NCBI RefSeq assembly: GCF_001263355.1
Contig: NZ_LGYO01000033.1
Span: 111,299 to 175,298 of the forward strand
Reading direction: 5' to 3'
DNA: 64,000 bases
Origin: Acetobacterium bakii
GTDB lineage: Bacteria > Bacillota > Clostridia > Eubacteriales > Eubacteriaceae
Made by a program: the position numbers and the translations under genes. Below, piece by piece: positions 27,596 to 36,957 of the stretch; positions within the stretch are counted from its first letter, which is position 1, and each line of letters starts with the position of its first letter. Below the pieces are notes generated by a model that was not told the DNA's origin, ran no database searches, and saw nothing but the letters and a program-made list of their open reading frames with translations.

Positions 27596-28598
27596 GATGA
27601 TTTTCCTCGCGGCCGCCATATGCTGCATCGGGTACTGGTCTTATTTATTTCTGTGTTTTCATAATCCCGTATTAACCGCAGTTTCTGTTTTGGTTTGTCT
27701 TTTTTTACTTTGGCTGTTATATTTGCAGATGAGCAGAACCGAAAGAATTGTGGCTGACTTTTTTGAGGAAATCAACCAAAATCTGGATTTGCTGTTTAAC
27801 AAAAGTTACGAAAGTATTAATAATTTAAACTTTCTGGAAGAAACCCTGATGGCCCGGATCAATCAAAAAATTGTGCGCATTGCCGAAATACTGGCTGCCG
27901 AGAGGAAAAAATCTGCTAAAGAGAAAATGTCCCTGCAGAGCCTGATTTCCGATATTTCCCATCAGGTAAAAACACCCATGACCAATCTAAAAATGCTCCA
28001 TGAGACAATCCAGCATCGGGATTTGCCGGATGCCAAGAGAACCGAACTCCTGAAAACAATGGGAAGCCAGCTTGACAAACTGGATTTTTTATTAACGTCA
28101 ATGGTGAAAACGTCACGTTTGGAAGCAGGGCTGATTCAGCTGAAAAAGGAAGAAAAAAATTTATTCAACACCCTGGCGGCCGCAGTATCGGGAATAACGG
28201 TGCCTGCGGATAAAAAGAACATCCCAATTGAAGTGTTCTGTCAGGATCAGTGTCTCTTAAACCACGATCCGAAGTGGACTGCAGAGGCATTATTCAATGT
28301 CATGGAAAATGCGGTAAAATATTCACCCCAAAACAGCCGAATTCGGGTTAGTGTTGAAAAATGGGAAATGTATACCAAGATAAACATCAGCGACCAGGGC
28401 AGGGGAATACCCGAAGCTCACTACGGAAAAATATTCCAGCGGTTTTATCGCGAGGAATCAAGTCAGGCGATTGAAGGCATCGGAATCGGCCTTTATCTTG
28501 CCCGTGAAATCATACAGAAACAGAATGGCTACATCATGGTGCAATCCGTCATCGGCAAAGGATCAACTTTTTCGGTATTTTTGCCAAATGCATTTTAA
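27585..28598 (+). CDS. sensor histidine kinase
   Basis: A 337-residue membrane kinase. Two membrane segments close together (about 3-20 and 25-45) leave almost no extracellular loop, as in intramembrane-sensing kinases linked to ABC peptide-resistance transporters. The phosphoacceptor region is SDISHQVKTPMTNL at about 122-135. The ATP-binding domain has NVMENAVKYS, DQGRGIPE and GIGIGLYL. ATG at 27585 is supported by GGAG eight bases upstream. It is probably paired with the ABC transporter genes that follow 180 bases downstream. Confidence 0.92.
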   Translation: MKNKMIFLAAAICCIGYWSYLFLCFHNPVLTAVSVLVCLFLLWLLYLQMSRTERIVADFFEEINQNLDLLFNKSYESINNLNFLEETLMARINQKIVRIAEILAAERKKSAKEKMSLQSLISDISHQVKTPMTNLKMLHETIQHRDLPDAKRTELLKTMGSQLDKLDFLLTSMVKTSRLEAGLIQLKKEEKNLFNTLAAAVSGITVPADKKNIPIEVFCQDQCLLNHDPKWTAEALFNVMENAVKYSPQNSRIRVSVEKWEMYTKINISDQGRGIPEAHYGKIFQRFYREESSQAIEGIGIGLYLAREIIQKQNGYIMVQSVIGKGSTFSVFLPNAF

Positions 28599-28651
28599 TT
28601 GAAAACGCACAATCCGAACAGCAGCGTTGGAATGGGCGTTTTTTTTATTGC

Positions 28652-28742
28652 CATTGCGAAAGTCGGTTATATTTCTGTTAGTTTGTGTTGCTATACTGTG
28701 AATAGGCAATTGGGAAACGCATAGCTCAGCTTGCTTTCGCGA
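28652..28742. repeat. possible degenerate type III repeat lacking the core
   Basis: The left end CATTGCGAAAGTCGG and the right end GCTTTCGCGATTAC (28726-28739) resemble the inverted ends of elements C, D and H, including the adjacent AGCTCAGC-like segment. The GGCGAACAG core is absent. It may be a remnant or only chance similarity. It lies between the kinase and the ABC ATPase genes. Confidence 0.35.
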
Positions 28743-28776
28743 TTACAGATACGAAGAAAAAGGGAGATGAAGGCAA

Positions 28777-29445
28777 ATGAAAATATTAGAAACAAAAAAC
28801 GTAAAAAAATATTACGGCAACGGCGATAACTGTGTGAAGGCCCTGGATGGCGTCGATCTGTCAGTTGATAAAGGCGAATTACTGGCTATTGTCGGGACTT
28901 CAGGAAGCGGGAAATCCACGTTGCTCCACATGCTGGGCGGTTTGGATATTCCCACCGAAGGAAGTGTGATGATCAACGGCAAAGAGCTTTCAAAAATGAA
29001 AGAAGAGCAGCTGACAATTTTCAGACGGCGGCAAATCGGTTTTGTGTTTCAGAACTATAATCTTGTGCCCATGCTGAATGTTTATGAGAATATTGTGCTG
29101 CCTCTGGAGCTGGACGGGAACAAGCCGGATCGAAAATATGTTCATGGAATCATTGATCTTCTTCATCTGAAGGGAACGGAAACCCGGTTTACCAATGGCC
29201 TTTCAGGGGGACAGCAGCAACGGGTGGCCATTGCCAGGGCGTTGGCGTCGAAGCCGGCGATTATTCTGGCTGATGAACCCACCGGAAATCTGGACAGCAA
29301 AACCAGCCAGGAAGTATTGGGACTTTTAAAAATGAGTATCAAAAAATTCGGGCAGACCCTGGTGATGATTACCCATAACAATGAAATTGCCCAGCTGGCA
29401 GATCGTATTATCCGCATTGAAGACGGAAGGATATGTGAAGGATGA
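28777..29445 (+). CDS. ABC transporter ATP-binding protein (MacB/BceA-like)
   Basis: A 222-residue ATPase of the LolD/MacB/BceA group. Walker A is GTSGSGKST (about 38-46), the signature is LSGGQQQRVAIARAL (about 142-156), Walker B is IILADEPTGNLDS, and the family-specific Q-loop is FVFQNYNLVP. It overlaps the FtsX-type permease gene by four bases. With the kinase and regulator upstream, it probably forms a sensing-and-detoxification module for antimicrobial peptides or an envelope-stress transporter. Confidence 0.94.
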   Translation: MKILETKNVKKYYGNGDNCVKALDGVDLSVDKGELLAIVGTSGSGKSTLLHMLGGLDIPTEGSVMINGKELSKMKEEQLTIFRRRQIGFVFQNYNLVPMLNVYENIVLPLELDGNKPDRKYVHGIIDLLHLKGTETRFTNGLSGGQQQRVAIARALASKPAIILADEPTGNLDSKTSQEVLGLLKMSIKKFGQTLVMITHNNEIAQLADRIIRIEDGRICEG

Positions 29446-31664
29446 AGCGTCGGGAAAAAATCAAGAATAACAATAAGCGAATCATTGGTCATCTCGCCGC
29501 ACGGAGTTTAAGAACAAGCAAAACGAGAAACATATTCATCCTGCTGACTATTGCACTGTCGGTTGGCCTGTTGGGTGTAATGACGCTGGCCTATTCAGGA
29601 ACGGTTGTTGAACGAAACAAAGAAATTTCGGTGATGCAGCATGTCATCTATGAAAATTTAGCTGATCCCCAGATAAAAGCACTGGAAAACACAAAAAAGA
29701 TTGATTTTCTGACGCTGGCTAAATTAGGCCAGGGATTTGAAATAAACGGCGGGATGGTCAGACCCGTTTATTATGAGGAAATCACTGAACCCATTCAGAC
29801 AAATTCAATTTGTGAAGGAACCTATCCTCAAAATATCCATGAGATTGCCGTCAATCGATCCTTTATGAATTTGATGGGCTTGTCGGCGTCAATTGGAGAG
29901 ACTGTTTCATTGACTTTTCTGGATGGCGAATCAGAGGCGTTTGTGGTTGCCGGATTTCTGGAAGGGGGCGAGGTCACAAAGGTTTATCCTGTTTTATTCT
30001 CAAAAGAATACGCAGAAGCCGGGTCGCAGTTAAAGGATATTCCCTATCAGGCTCTTTGCCGAATTCAGGGAGCGGAAAAACAGTCTGAACAGGCATTTCT
30101 CGAAACTATTCGGACAATCGGCGCTGATGCCGGGGTTGAACGGAAAAACATTAACGAGAATAATAACTTTTCCAGTTCGTTAACAATGTCCGCAATCGAT
30201 GTCTTAGTGATTGCCGGCGTCGGCGTCGGCATTCTGCTGGTCAGCGTGTTGGTTGTCTACAGCGTTTTCTATCTTTCGGTGGCTGGCCGAATCCAACAGT
30301 ATGGGCAGCTGCGGACGCTGGGGGCAACAAAAAGACAGATCAAAGCATTGGTCAATCGCGAAGGCATTATCCTGTGCATCGCCGGAGCGGTATCCGGTCT
30401 CTTAATCGCCTGGCTGATTGCCTACTGCATTAAACCCCAGGGCTGGAATTGGGAGCATACCCTGATATTAAGCCTAGTGATTTTTCTGGCCGATTTGATA
30501 ACCGTTTTTGTATCGATTCGAAAACCGGCAAAGCTTGCCGCATCGGTATCTGCCATTGAGGCATCGGGTTTTTCACAGTACCGTCAGAATGGCGAAAAAG
30601 AATCCAAAAAGATCCTGAGAAAACTGACCCCCCTGAATCTTGCGGTGATGAGTGCCATGAGGAATCGCAAGAAAACGCTGCTGACCATGATCTCGCTGGG
30701 GGTAGGCGGCGTTTTATTACTCACCGGAGCTGCCTTTATCGTATCGATGACACCGGAGGATTATTCAAGACAGGGCTTTTATCAATGGGGTGAATTTGTT
30801 ATAAATTACGACTACAACGCAACGCAAACGGTAGAAAACGGAAATGTCGGCATTCAGATGAACAATCCCCTGAATGATGAACTCATCGCAAGCATCCAGG
30901 GAATTAACGGCGTAAAAGATGTATTGAGTTTTAATAAAACCCAAATCAGCTATGATTACAAGGACGAAATCAATGCCACGGACAGTCTTGCCCCGTTTAC
31001 CAGGGAGAATCAGGAAAATGTAAAAGACGCTCTTGCGGAAGGCTCATTTGACTATGACGAGATGATTGCAAAAGATGAGATTCTGATTGCTAACAACACC
31101 GTAGCGGATGAAATTTTCGGCTGGAAATTTGAAATGGGAGACATCGTTACCATCCGCTATTTCAACGGCGTTGAGGAAGTGGAGAAAGAATTTACAATTG
31201 TCGGATCGATGGATACCCTAAGCGAGCAGCTAATTTTGGATAAAACATCATTTACCCTCCTGAATAAGATGATTCTCGGACTTTCAATTTTTATTATTGG
31301 CTTTAGCCTGATCAATCTCATCAACACATTGATAACAAATATTGTTTCGAGACGGCAGGAGTTTTCAATGCTTCAGTCCATTGGCATGAGCAATCGGCAA
31401 TTGATGAGGATGATACAGGGAGAGGGATTAATCCTGGCTCTGGGTAACTTAGTCATTACGCTGATTCTGGGCACTGGGGCAGGCTATCTGATGGTTTATC
31501 TGCTGCGCAGCGTTGGTGCGACATATATGCACTATCGGTTTCCAAGCTGGTATTTTATGGGATATGTCCTTGTAACATTGCTGGTGCCAGTGTTTGTATC
31601 CGGTGCTTCAGTAAGAGCGTTTCATAAAGCATCGCTGGTAGATCGGCTGAGAAAAATGGAATAG
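29442..31664 (+). CDS. FtsX-type ABC permease
   Basis: A 740-residue permease with two FtsX-like halves. A membrane helix at about 28-50 is followed by a large extracellular region (50-245) and a three-helix FtsX core (about 250-370). A fifth helix (about 415-435), a second extracellular region (440-600) and a last three-helix core (about 610-725) complete it. Motifs such as GQLRTLGATKRQIK and SMLQSIGMSNRQLMRM are the usual cytoplasmic loops. It starts inside the ATPase gene's end (4 bp) and completes the two-component/ABC cluster. Confidence 0.9.
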   Translation: MKRREKIKNNNKRIIGHLAARSLRTSKTRNIFILLTIALSVGLLGVMTLAYSGTVVERNKEISVMQHVIYENLADPQIKALENTKKIDFLTLAKLGQGFEINGGMVRPVYYEEITEPIQTNSICEGTYPQNIHEIAVNRSFMNLMGLSASIGETVSLTFLDGESEAFVVAGFLEGGEVTKVYPVLFSKEYAEAGSQLKDIPYQALCRIQGAEKQSEQAFLETIRTIGADAGVERKNINENNNFSSSLTMSAIDVLVIAGVGVGILLVSVLVVYSVFYLSVAGRIQQYGQLRTLGATKRQIKALVNREGIILCIAGAVSGLLIAWLIAYCIKPQGWNWEHTLILSLVIFLADLITVFVSIRKPAKLAASVSAIEASGFSQYRQNGEKESKKILRKLTPLNLAVMSAMRNRKKTLLTMISLGVGGVLLLTGAAFIVSMTPEDYSRQGFYQWGEFVINYDYNATQTVENGNVGIQMNNPLNDELIASIQGINGVKDVLSFNKTQISYDYKDEINATDSLAPFTRENQENVKDALAEGSFDYDEMIAKDEILIANNTVADEIFGWKFEMGDIVTIRYFNGVEEVEKEFTIVGSMDTLSEQLILDKTSFTLLNKMILGLSIFIIGFSLINLINTLITNIVSRRQEFSMLQSIGMSNRQLMRMIQGEGLILALGNLVITLILGTGAGYLMVYLLRSVGATYMHYRFPSWYFMGYVLVTLLVPVFVSGASVRAFHKASLVDRLRKME

Positions 31665-31726
31665 CAAACGTCATTTATGAAAAGGGTTGGTTTCTTAGGT
31701 CGGTCATCTTTTCCCGAGTCCGAATC

Positions 31727-31755
31727 TTGTCATTGCGTGGCTTTTATCATATAAT
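31727..31755 (+). promoter_or_regulatory. recQ promoter
   Basis: TTGTCA (31727-31732), 17 bases, TATAAT (31750-31755). It is nearly identical, including part of the spacer, to the promoter of the two-component operon at 26817-26845. Confidence 0.8.
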
Positions 31756-31798
31756 AGAAGCTGACAATCCATTATTAGGATTGTCCTGAGGAGAATAT

Positions 31799-33976
31799 AT
31801 GACACTGAAACAAAACCTAAGCCAGTATTTTGGCTACGATACATTTAAAGACGGCCAGGAAAAAATCGTCAACGCGGCGTTACGCGGTGAGGATGTCCTG
31901 GGGATTATGCCTACCGGCGGTGGGAAATCGCTGTGCTATCAGCTTCCGGCCATCCAGATGGAAGGCGTCACCCTGGTGATCTCGCCGTTAATTTCGCTGA
32001 TGAAGGATCAGGTGGATGCCCTGGGGGAAATGGGCATTCCCAGCACCTTTTTAAACAGCAGCCTGGACGATCACACCTACGAAGAGCGGATGGCGGGCAT
32101 CCGGGATAACCAATACAAACTGGTGTACATCGCCCCGGAACGCCTCAGCGCCTATTCCTTTATCGAACTGGCCCGCCAGCTTAATATTTCCATGGTGGCC
32201 GTGGATGAGGCCCACTGCATCAGCCAGTGGGGCCATGATTTCCGGCCCCATTACCAAGCCATTCCCAACTTTATCGAGTCCCTGACGCCCCGGCCGGTGG
32301 TGGCCGCCTACACCGCCACCGCCACGGTCAAGGTCACCCAGGAAATCAAGGAGTTGCTGAAGCTCCGGGATCCGGTGGAGTCCATCATCGGATTTGACCG
32401 CCCCAATTTGATTTATCAGGTGGTTAAAACCGGGGACAAGTTTACCTATGTCCGGGATGCCATCCGCAAAAACTACGAAAACGCCTCCGGGATCATTTAC
32501 TGCGCCACCCGGAAAACCGTCGAAGGCCTGGCCCAGAAGCTCAATGCTCAGGGCTTTTCAGCCGCCGCATATCACGGCGGCATGGGCGCCGAGGCCCGGC
32601 AGCAGAACCAGCATGACTTCATTCATGACAAAATCAATATTATGGTGGCCACCAATGCCTTCGGCATGGGCATCAACAAGCCGGACGTGCGCTTTATCAT
32701 CCATTACAACATGCCCCAGAACATGGAGGCCTATTATCAGGAAGCCGGCCGTGGAGGCCGTGACGGCGAAATCAGCCACTGCACCATTTTGTATTCGCCG
32801 GCGGATATCGTCAAGCAGAAACGGCTGATCCAAATGAACCAGACGTCTCCGGAACGGGAAAAGCTGTTATTTGAAAACCTACAGTACCTGGTCGACTACT
32901 GCCACACCAACGAATGTTTGCGCAAGAAAATTCTGGAGTATTTCGGCGAAACCGCCATCGAGGATAATTGCGGGAACTGCGGGAACTGTCTGGATCAGTC
33001 GGAAATGATGGATATTACCCTGGAAGCCCAGAAGATCCTGTCCTGTATTTACCGGATGAACAGTCGCTTTGGGCTGAACATGGTGATTTCGGTGCTGCGG
33101 GGATCACGCAATAAAAAAATCATGGACATGAACCTTGATCAGCTTTCAACCTATGGCCTCTTGAAGGAGCATACCCTGGAAAGCCTCCGGGAAATCATCA
33201 TGACCCTGGTGGCCAAGGGCTATGTACTGGTTACCGCTGACGACTTTCCGGTATTGAAGCTCACCGCCGCGTCCACCAAGGTCTTAAAGGGCCAGGAAAA
33301 AGTCTTTCATAAAAAGCATCTGGTGGAAATGAAGGCGGTTAAAAGCAAGAGCAAGGTCACCGGCAAAGCGGTTATCGACTGTGACGAAGCTTTGTTTTTA
33401 CAGCTCAAGGCCTTACGTTACAGCCTGTCCCAGGAAAAAGAACTGCCGCCGTTTATGATTTTTCACGATGCCAGCCTCAAGGAAATGGCCGCTTATTTTC
33501 CTTTAAACAAGGAAGACTTCCTGAAAATCAACGGTGTCGGCCAGGCCAAATTCGAAAACTACGGGGATCTTTTTATCCAGGAAATTCAGATCTTTGCGGA
33601 TGAGAACCCCATCGAAATTAGACCGCGACCGGAAGCGGACAGCAGTCCCCGGGAAGCGACACCGGTGGAAAAAGAACCCCGGGGCGGCACCTATGAAAAG
33701 ACCTACGAAGCCTTTATTCAGGGCCAGCCCCTGGATGAAATCGCAGCCGCAAGAGGACTGACCCTGAGCACCATCATCAGCCATTTAATGCGCTGTGACC
33801 AGCAGGGGAAAAACGTGGACTGGTCGGATTTTGTTGATCCAGAAAAGGAAACCCAGATCCTCGCGGCCATTGAAAGCGTAGGCCTGGACGCACTGAAGCC
33901 GATTAAGCTGGCCCTGCCGGAAAGCTTTAGCTATAACGACATCAAAATCGTCATTCATAAAAACAGTTTAGTTTAA
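31799..33976 (+). CDS. recQ: RecQ-family ATP-dependent DNA helicase
   Basis: A 725-residue superfamily 2 helicase that unwinds DNA 3' to 5' in repair and recombination. Walker A (MPTGGGKS, about 41-48), DEAH (about 136-139), TATAT motif III and the arginine motif QEAGRGGRDG are intact. The zinc-binding RQC subdomain has Cys residues in CLRK...CGNCGNCL. An HRDC-like domain (about 530-600) and a C-terminal helix-turn-helix (about 625-690) follow. The full length fits bacterial RecQ with an HTH_40 tail. GAGGAGAATAT precedes the ATG. Its third codon positions are more GC-rich than those of neighbouring genes. Confidence 0.95.
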   Translation: MTLKQNLSQYFGYDTFKDGQEKIVNAALRGEDVLGIMPTGGGKSLCYQLPAIQMEGVTLVISPLISLMKDQVDALGEMGIPSTFLNSSLDDHTYEERMAGIRDNQYKLVYIAPERLSAYSFIELARQLNISMVAVDEAHCISQWGHDFRPHYQAIPNFIESLTPRPVVAAYTATATVKVTQEIKELLKLRDPVESIIGFDRPNLIYQVVKTGDKFTYVRDAIRKNYENASGIIYCATRKTVEGLAQKLNAQGFSAAAYHGGMGAEARQQNQHDFIHDKINIMVATNAFGMGINKPDVRFIIHYNMPQNMEAYYQEAGRGGRDGEISHCTILYSPADIVKQKRLIQMNQTSPEREKLLFENLQYLVDYCHTNECLRKKILEYFGETAIEDNCGNCGNCLDQSEMMDITLEAQKILSCIYRMNSRFGLNMVISVLRGSRNKKIMDMNLDQLSTYGLLKEHTLESLREIIMTLVAKGYVLVTADDFPVLKLTAASTKVLKGQEKVFHKKHLVEMKAVKSKSKVTGKAVIDCDEALFLQLKALRYSLSQEKELPPFMIFHDASLKEMAAYFPLNKEDFLKINGVGQAKFENYGDLFIQEIQIFADENPIEIRPRPEADSSPREATPVEKEPRGGTYEKTYEAFIQGQPLDEIAAARGLTLSTIISHLMRCDQQGKNVDWSDFVDPEKETQILAAIESVGLDALKPIKLALPESFSYNDIKIVIHKNSLV

Positions 33977-34020
33977 GCGCTTCACAGGTGATAAACAGCG
34001 GGAAATAATTTGAAAGAAAA

Positions 34021-34056
34021 AGCAATCGCTGGACGGTTAACCGTCCAGTGATTGCT
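34021..34056. terminator. bidirectional terminator after recQ
   Basis: 18-bp arms AGCAATCGCTGGACGGTT and AACCGTCCAGTGATTGCT (one G-T mismatch) are flanked by A-rich and T-rich sequence. It can serve recQ (plus) and the small gene ending at 34077 (minus). Confidence 0.82.
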
Positions 34057-34076
34057 TTTCTATGGGGTAAAGGGGC

Positions 34077-34298
34077 TCAGACGGTTACCGCCGCAGTTGG
34101 CTGGGTTCCCCCAGGCTGAGCCATGCTCATGATCTGGATGGAATCAATTTCTTCAGAATTTAATTTGTAGGTTATCTTCAGGACACTGCCCACGGCGATG
34201 TCGGCTACGGTTGCCCGGAGATATTTGCTTTTCTGAATATTGAAGTATTTTTTAGACGGCAATTTGCGAGAAGCGAGAGCTAAGCAGAAAGTTCTCAA
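34077..34298 (-). CDS. small hypothetical protein overlapping the HAD gene
   Basis: An open frame of up to 73 codons in a different frame from the HAD gene it overlaps by about 47 bases. No family is recognised. The best part is the C-terminal 55 residues (SKKYFNIQKSKYLRATVADI, then a KITYKLNSEEIDSIQIMSM segment). The start is unclear: TTG at 34298 or TTG near 34262, both without a good ribosome binding site. A terminator directly downstream supports transcription through this frame. It could also be a frameshifted extension of the HAD protein. Confidence 0.45.
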   Translation of the reverse strand: MRTFCLALASRKLPSKKYFNIQKSKYLRATVADIAVGSVLKITYKLNSEEIDSIQIMSMAQPGGTQPTAAVTV

Positions 34299-34842
34299 GA
34301 TGATCGTTTATTTCCAGCCAGTCATTTACCCGAGTAATGCCCGGATATGAATAGCCCTGATTGTAATTACAGTCAATGAGTAGCACATTAAAACCATAGC
34401 CGGCCAGCTGGACGGCATTTTCGTAGCGATCCTCGATGAACAGATCACAGGATAATGCCATGGCTTTTGAGACTTTATTATGGGATCCCAGTAGGGACAG
34501 ACTGTCCATGGGCAGCTTATGATGGGCCAGCCATTTTTCAGTCACTGGTTTCATTTTCGCTTCCCGGGCAGTGACGAAGTGGATGTTGTGTTTTTGGTAC
34601 AGCATATCCAGAACCTTTTTCACGCCCCTTCTGATTCTTGCTTCTTCGTGCATTATTTCCCCATAAAGTCCGTAAAATTCATCATATAATTCACTTTCAA
34701 CCCCCAGAGCCTTATGAATTTCATAGTCATTGACCATTTCCGGCGCAATGCTTGTTTTGAAATAGTCATTTGCCCTTGGAATCCAGTCATAGGCTTCGGT
34801 AACCGTGCCGTCAATATCAATGCAAAAATTCAACTGTTTCAT
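34252..34842 (-). CDS. HAD-superfamily 5'-nucleotidase-like hydrolase
   Basis: A 196-residue HAD phosphatase. The nucleophile motif is IDIDGTVTE at about 8-16, motif II is FVTARE (about 93-98), the lysine region follows, and the acidic motif is LFIEDRYENA (about 134-143). The overall layout fits the cytosolic deoxyribonucleotidase (NT5C-like) or YorS-type group, but the substrate is not certain. The ATG follows AGGAGGAATAGTGGG. The downstream end overlaps a small open frame of unknown function. Confidence 0.82.
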   Translation of the reverse strand: MKQLNFCIDIDGTVTEAYDWIPRANDYFKTSIAPEMVNDYEIHKALGVESELYDEFYGLYGEIMHEEARIRRGVKKVLDMLYQKHNIHFVTAREAKMKPVTEKWLAHHKLPMDSLSLLGSHNKVSKAMALSCDLFIEDRYENAVQLAGYGFNVLLIDCNYNQGYSYPGITRVNDWLEINDHLENFLLSSRFSQIAV

Positions 34843-35098
34843 CCCACTATTCCTCCTGGCTATTTTACTGTGATTATATGAAAAATTTCGAGTTTCGTCT
34901 TTAATTCCAGATTAAAAGTGCGTTAATTTTAAGACATTTTAGTTTTAATTCTGGTGATGAAATAAGAGGGGCATCATAAGCTTATCATTTTAACTTAGCA
35001 AGAACACCTTGAAATTGCCATCAGTTGATGGTAAGATACTGTAAAAATGCAAGCAACAGTGTGATGAAAAGCTGGCAATCAAGAAAATGGAGAAATAT

Positions 35099-35890
35099 AT
35101 GAGCAACGAATTATTTGACATTGAAGCGTACTTTAAACGCATCGGTTACACTGGCGGCAGGGATGCTTCCATTGAAACATTAACGGAACTGCAGACGAAG
35201 CATGTTATGAACATACCCTTTGAAAACATCGATGCCTTTAATAAAAAACCGATTTCACTTGATATCAATGATGTATTTGAAAAAATTGTCACCAACAGAA
35301 GAGGCGGCTATTGTTTCGAAATGAACGGGCTCTTTTCCTATGTGCTGGAAACGCTGGGCTTTTCGGTGAGTAATCTTTTTGCCAGAGTCTGGAGAAACGG
35401 CTTTGAACAATCAGGAAAAACCCACCAGGTAATGCTAGTGGAAATTGACGGTGACTTATGGCTTTGTGACGTGGGTTTCGGGGGAAACGGACCACTGGCT
35501 CCCATTCTCATCAAAGCGGGGATGGAACAGGAACATTTTGGCCGAAGCCACCGCATCACGGTTGATCCCACCTATGGCTATGTGCTTGAATATAAGATAA
35601 AAGATGGGTTTCAGCCGGTTTATGCTTTTACTCCGGAAAAATGTTGCTCTTCCGATTATGCCATCGCCAATCATTATACCTCAACACACCCGTCCTCACT
35701 GTTTGTTCAGTCACTGGTCTGCACCATGCCCACCGAGGATGGCCGTATTACCGTGTTTGACAGTCAGTTAAAGATTGTTGCCAATGACGTGGAAACGGTC
35801 ACCGAGCTTGATGGGGATGAAGCGATCCATGATGCGCTGCAGAAACATTTTGGACTGGATGAACTACTCAGAACTAAGGTGAAAAGATAG
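35099..35890 (+). CDS. arylamine N-acetyltransferase
   Basis: A 263-residue NAT-family enzyme, which moves an acetyl group from acetyl-CoA to arylamines or hydrazines. The catalytic triad is visible: Cys in NRRGGYCFEMN (about 72), His in KTHQVMLVE (about 109) and Asp in CDVGFGG (about 124). The length is normal for bacterial NATs. The second ATG (35099) was chosen because GGAG lies seven bases before it; the first ATG lies four codons upstream. It is a single gene with its own terminator. Confidence 0.94.
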   Translation: MSNELFDIEAYFKRIGYTGGRDASIETLTELQTKHVMNIPFENIDAFNKKPISLDINDVFEKIVTNRRGGYCFEMNGLFSYVLETLGFSVSNLFARVWRNGFEQSGKTHQVMLVEIDGDLWLCDVGFGGNGPLAPILIKAGMEQEHFGRSHRITVDPTYGYVLEYKIKDGFQPVYAFTPEKCCSSDYAIANHYTSTHPSSLFVQSLVCTMPTEDGRITVFDSQLKIVANDVETVTELDGDEAIHDALQKHFGLDELLRTKVKR

Positions 35891-35925
35891 CCGGTCAGAG
35901 AAGTTGCATAAAAGTTCTGATTAAC

Positions 35926-35970
35926 AAAAGCTCGAAACCCATGGTTTTTGACCATGGGTTTCGAGCTTTT
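35926..35970. terminator. terminator after the N-acetyltransferase gene
   Basis: Perfect 20-bp arms AAAAGCTCGAAACCCATGGT (35926-35945) and ACCATGGGTTTCGAGCTTTT (35951-35970) around TTTTG. It works in both directions between convergent genes. Confidence 0.92.
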
Positions 35971-36048
35971 TAAGTGTCGGCAAAGCTTTTGGCAGATTTT
36001 TATTGTATCATTTTGTATGCATGATGGCGAAGAAATGCATCAGTAAGA

Positions 36049-36957
36049 TCAGGAAACAGTCTTAAAAGAAACATGATTATCATTCGCTGTCACCGGTGAG
36101 GGTTCACGCCCCGCTAAGTAGAAGCAGATCGATCCCACCACGATAAAGCCGATGCCGCCGATGATGCCAACCGGCAGCGGGCCAACAAAGGGACTGGTTT
36201 GGCCAATGGTAAAAAAGACCGAAAAGGCGGCAAAACCGTTCATGGCGCCATGGCCAATGGCCGCCGGCAAGACGCTGTTGGTTTTGATGGTGAGATAGGA
36301 CAGAAACGAACCGGCAAAGAAAGAGAAAACAACCATGGCCAGAATACCGCCCCAGGGGGCAAGCCAATAGCCCAATCCGTAATTATGTCCTTGGGCAATA
36401 ATCGGGGCGTGCCATAAACCCCAGATCACGCCGGAAATTAAAATGGCTTTTCGGGCGCTGACCATTTCCATCAGTTTGGGAAGCAGATAACCACGCCAGC
36501 CGATTTCCTCGCCCAGGGTAGTGATGATGTTGAGCACCGGACCCACCAGCAGGCCGATGAGCAGCTGGCTTATCAGGATCCCGGTCATCATTTGGGTGGT
36601 AGCATCCAGGCCCTGGGCCTGATATTGAGCCGCCATGACGGACATGGTCGGATCAAAATTGGCTGGGAAAATCAGAAAATAGAGCAAAGCCCCCAGAAAA
36701 ATCAGCAGCGGCGGAACAAACCAGGCCATTAGATAATAGCGGATGTTCCCCTTGAAGTGGGGTTTTAAACCAAAGTTTTTAAAGCCCTCTTTGGTAATCA
36801 GCCGGGTAATGACCACACAAAGAGCGGGGATCAGCATAACCCCGGTTAAAACCAGAATGGCATAGGGATTGGACAAGCCCCCATTGGCCATTAAGGCAAA
36901 TTCCACGGCCCAGGTGAGTCCAAAAGCGAGTCCCAGAAAAATAACTAAACGTTTCAT
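36049..36957 (-). CDS. CPBP-family intramembrane metalloprotease
   Basis: A 302-residue membrane protein with about eight helices of the CPBP/ABI (Rce1-like) family. Conserved motifs are GEEIGWRGYLLP (EExxxR, about 148-159), GVIWGLWHAPI (catalytic His, about 178-188) and GHGAMNGF (about 235-242). Bacterial members are linked to bacteriocin immunity or membrane-protein processing. It starts within the last codon of the XRE regulator gene (four-base overlap), so the two form one operon. Confidence 0.93.
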   Translation of the reverse strand: MKRLVIFLGLAFGLTWAVEFALMANGGLSNPYAILVLTGVMLIPALCVVITRLITKEGFKNFGLKPHFKGNIRYYLMAWFVPPLLIFLGALLYFLIFPANFDPTMSVMAAQYQAQGLDATTQMMTGILISQLLIGLLVGPVLNIITTLGEEIGWRGYLLPKLMEMVSARKAILISGVIWGLWHAPIIAQGHNYGLGYWLAPWGGILAMVVFSFFAGSFLSYLTIKTNSVLPAAIGHGAMNGFAAFSVFFTIGQTSPFVGPLPVGIIGGIGFIVVGSICFYLAGREPSPVTANDNHVSFKTVS

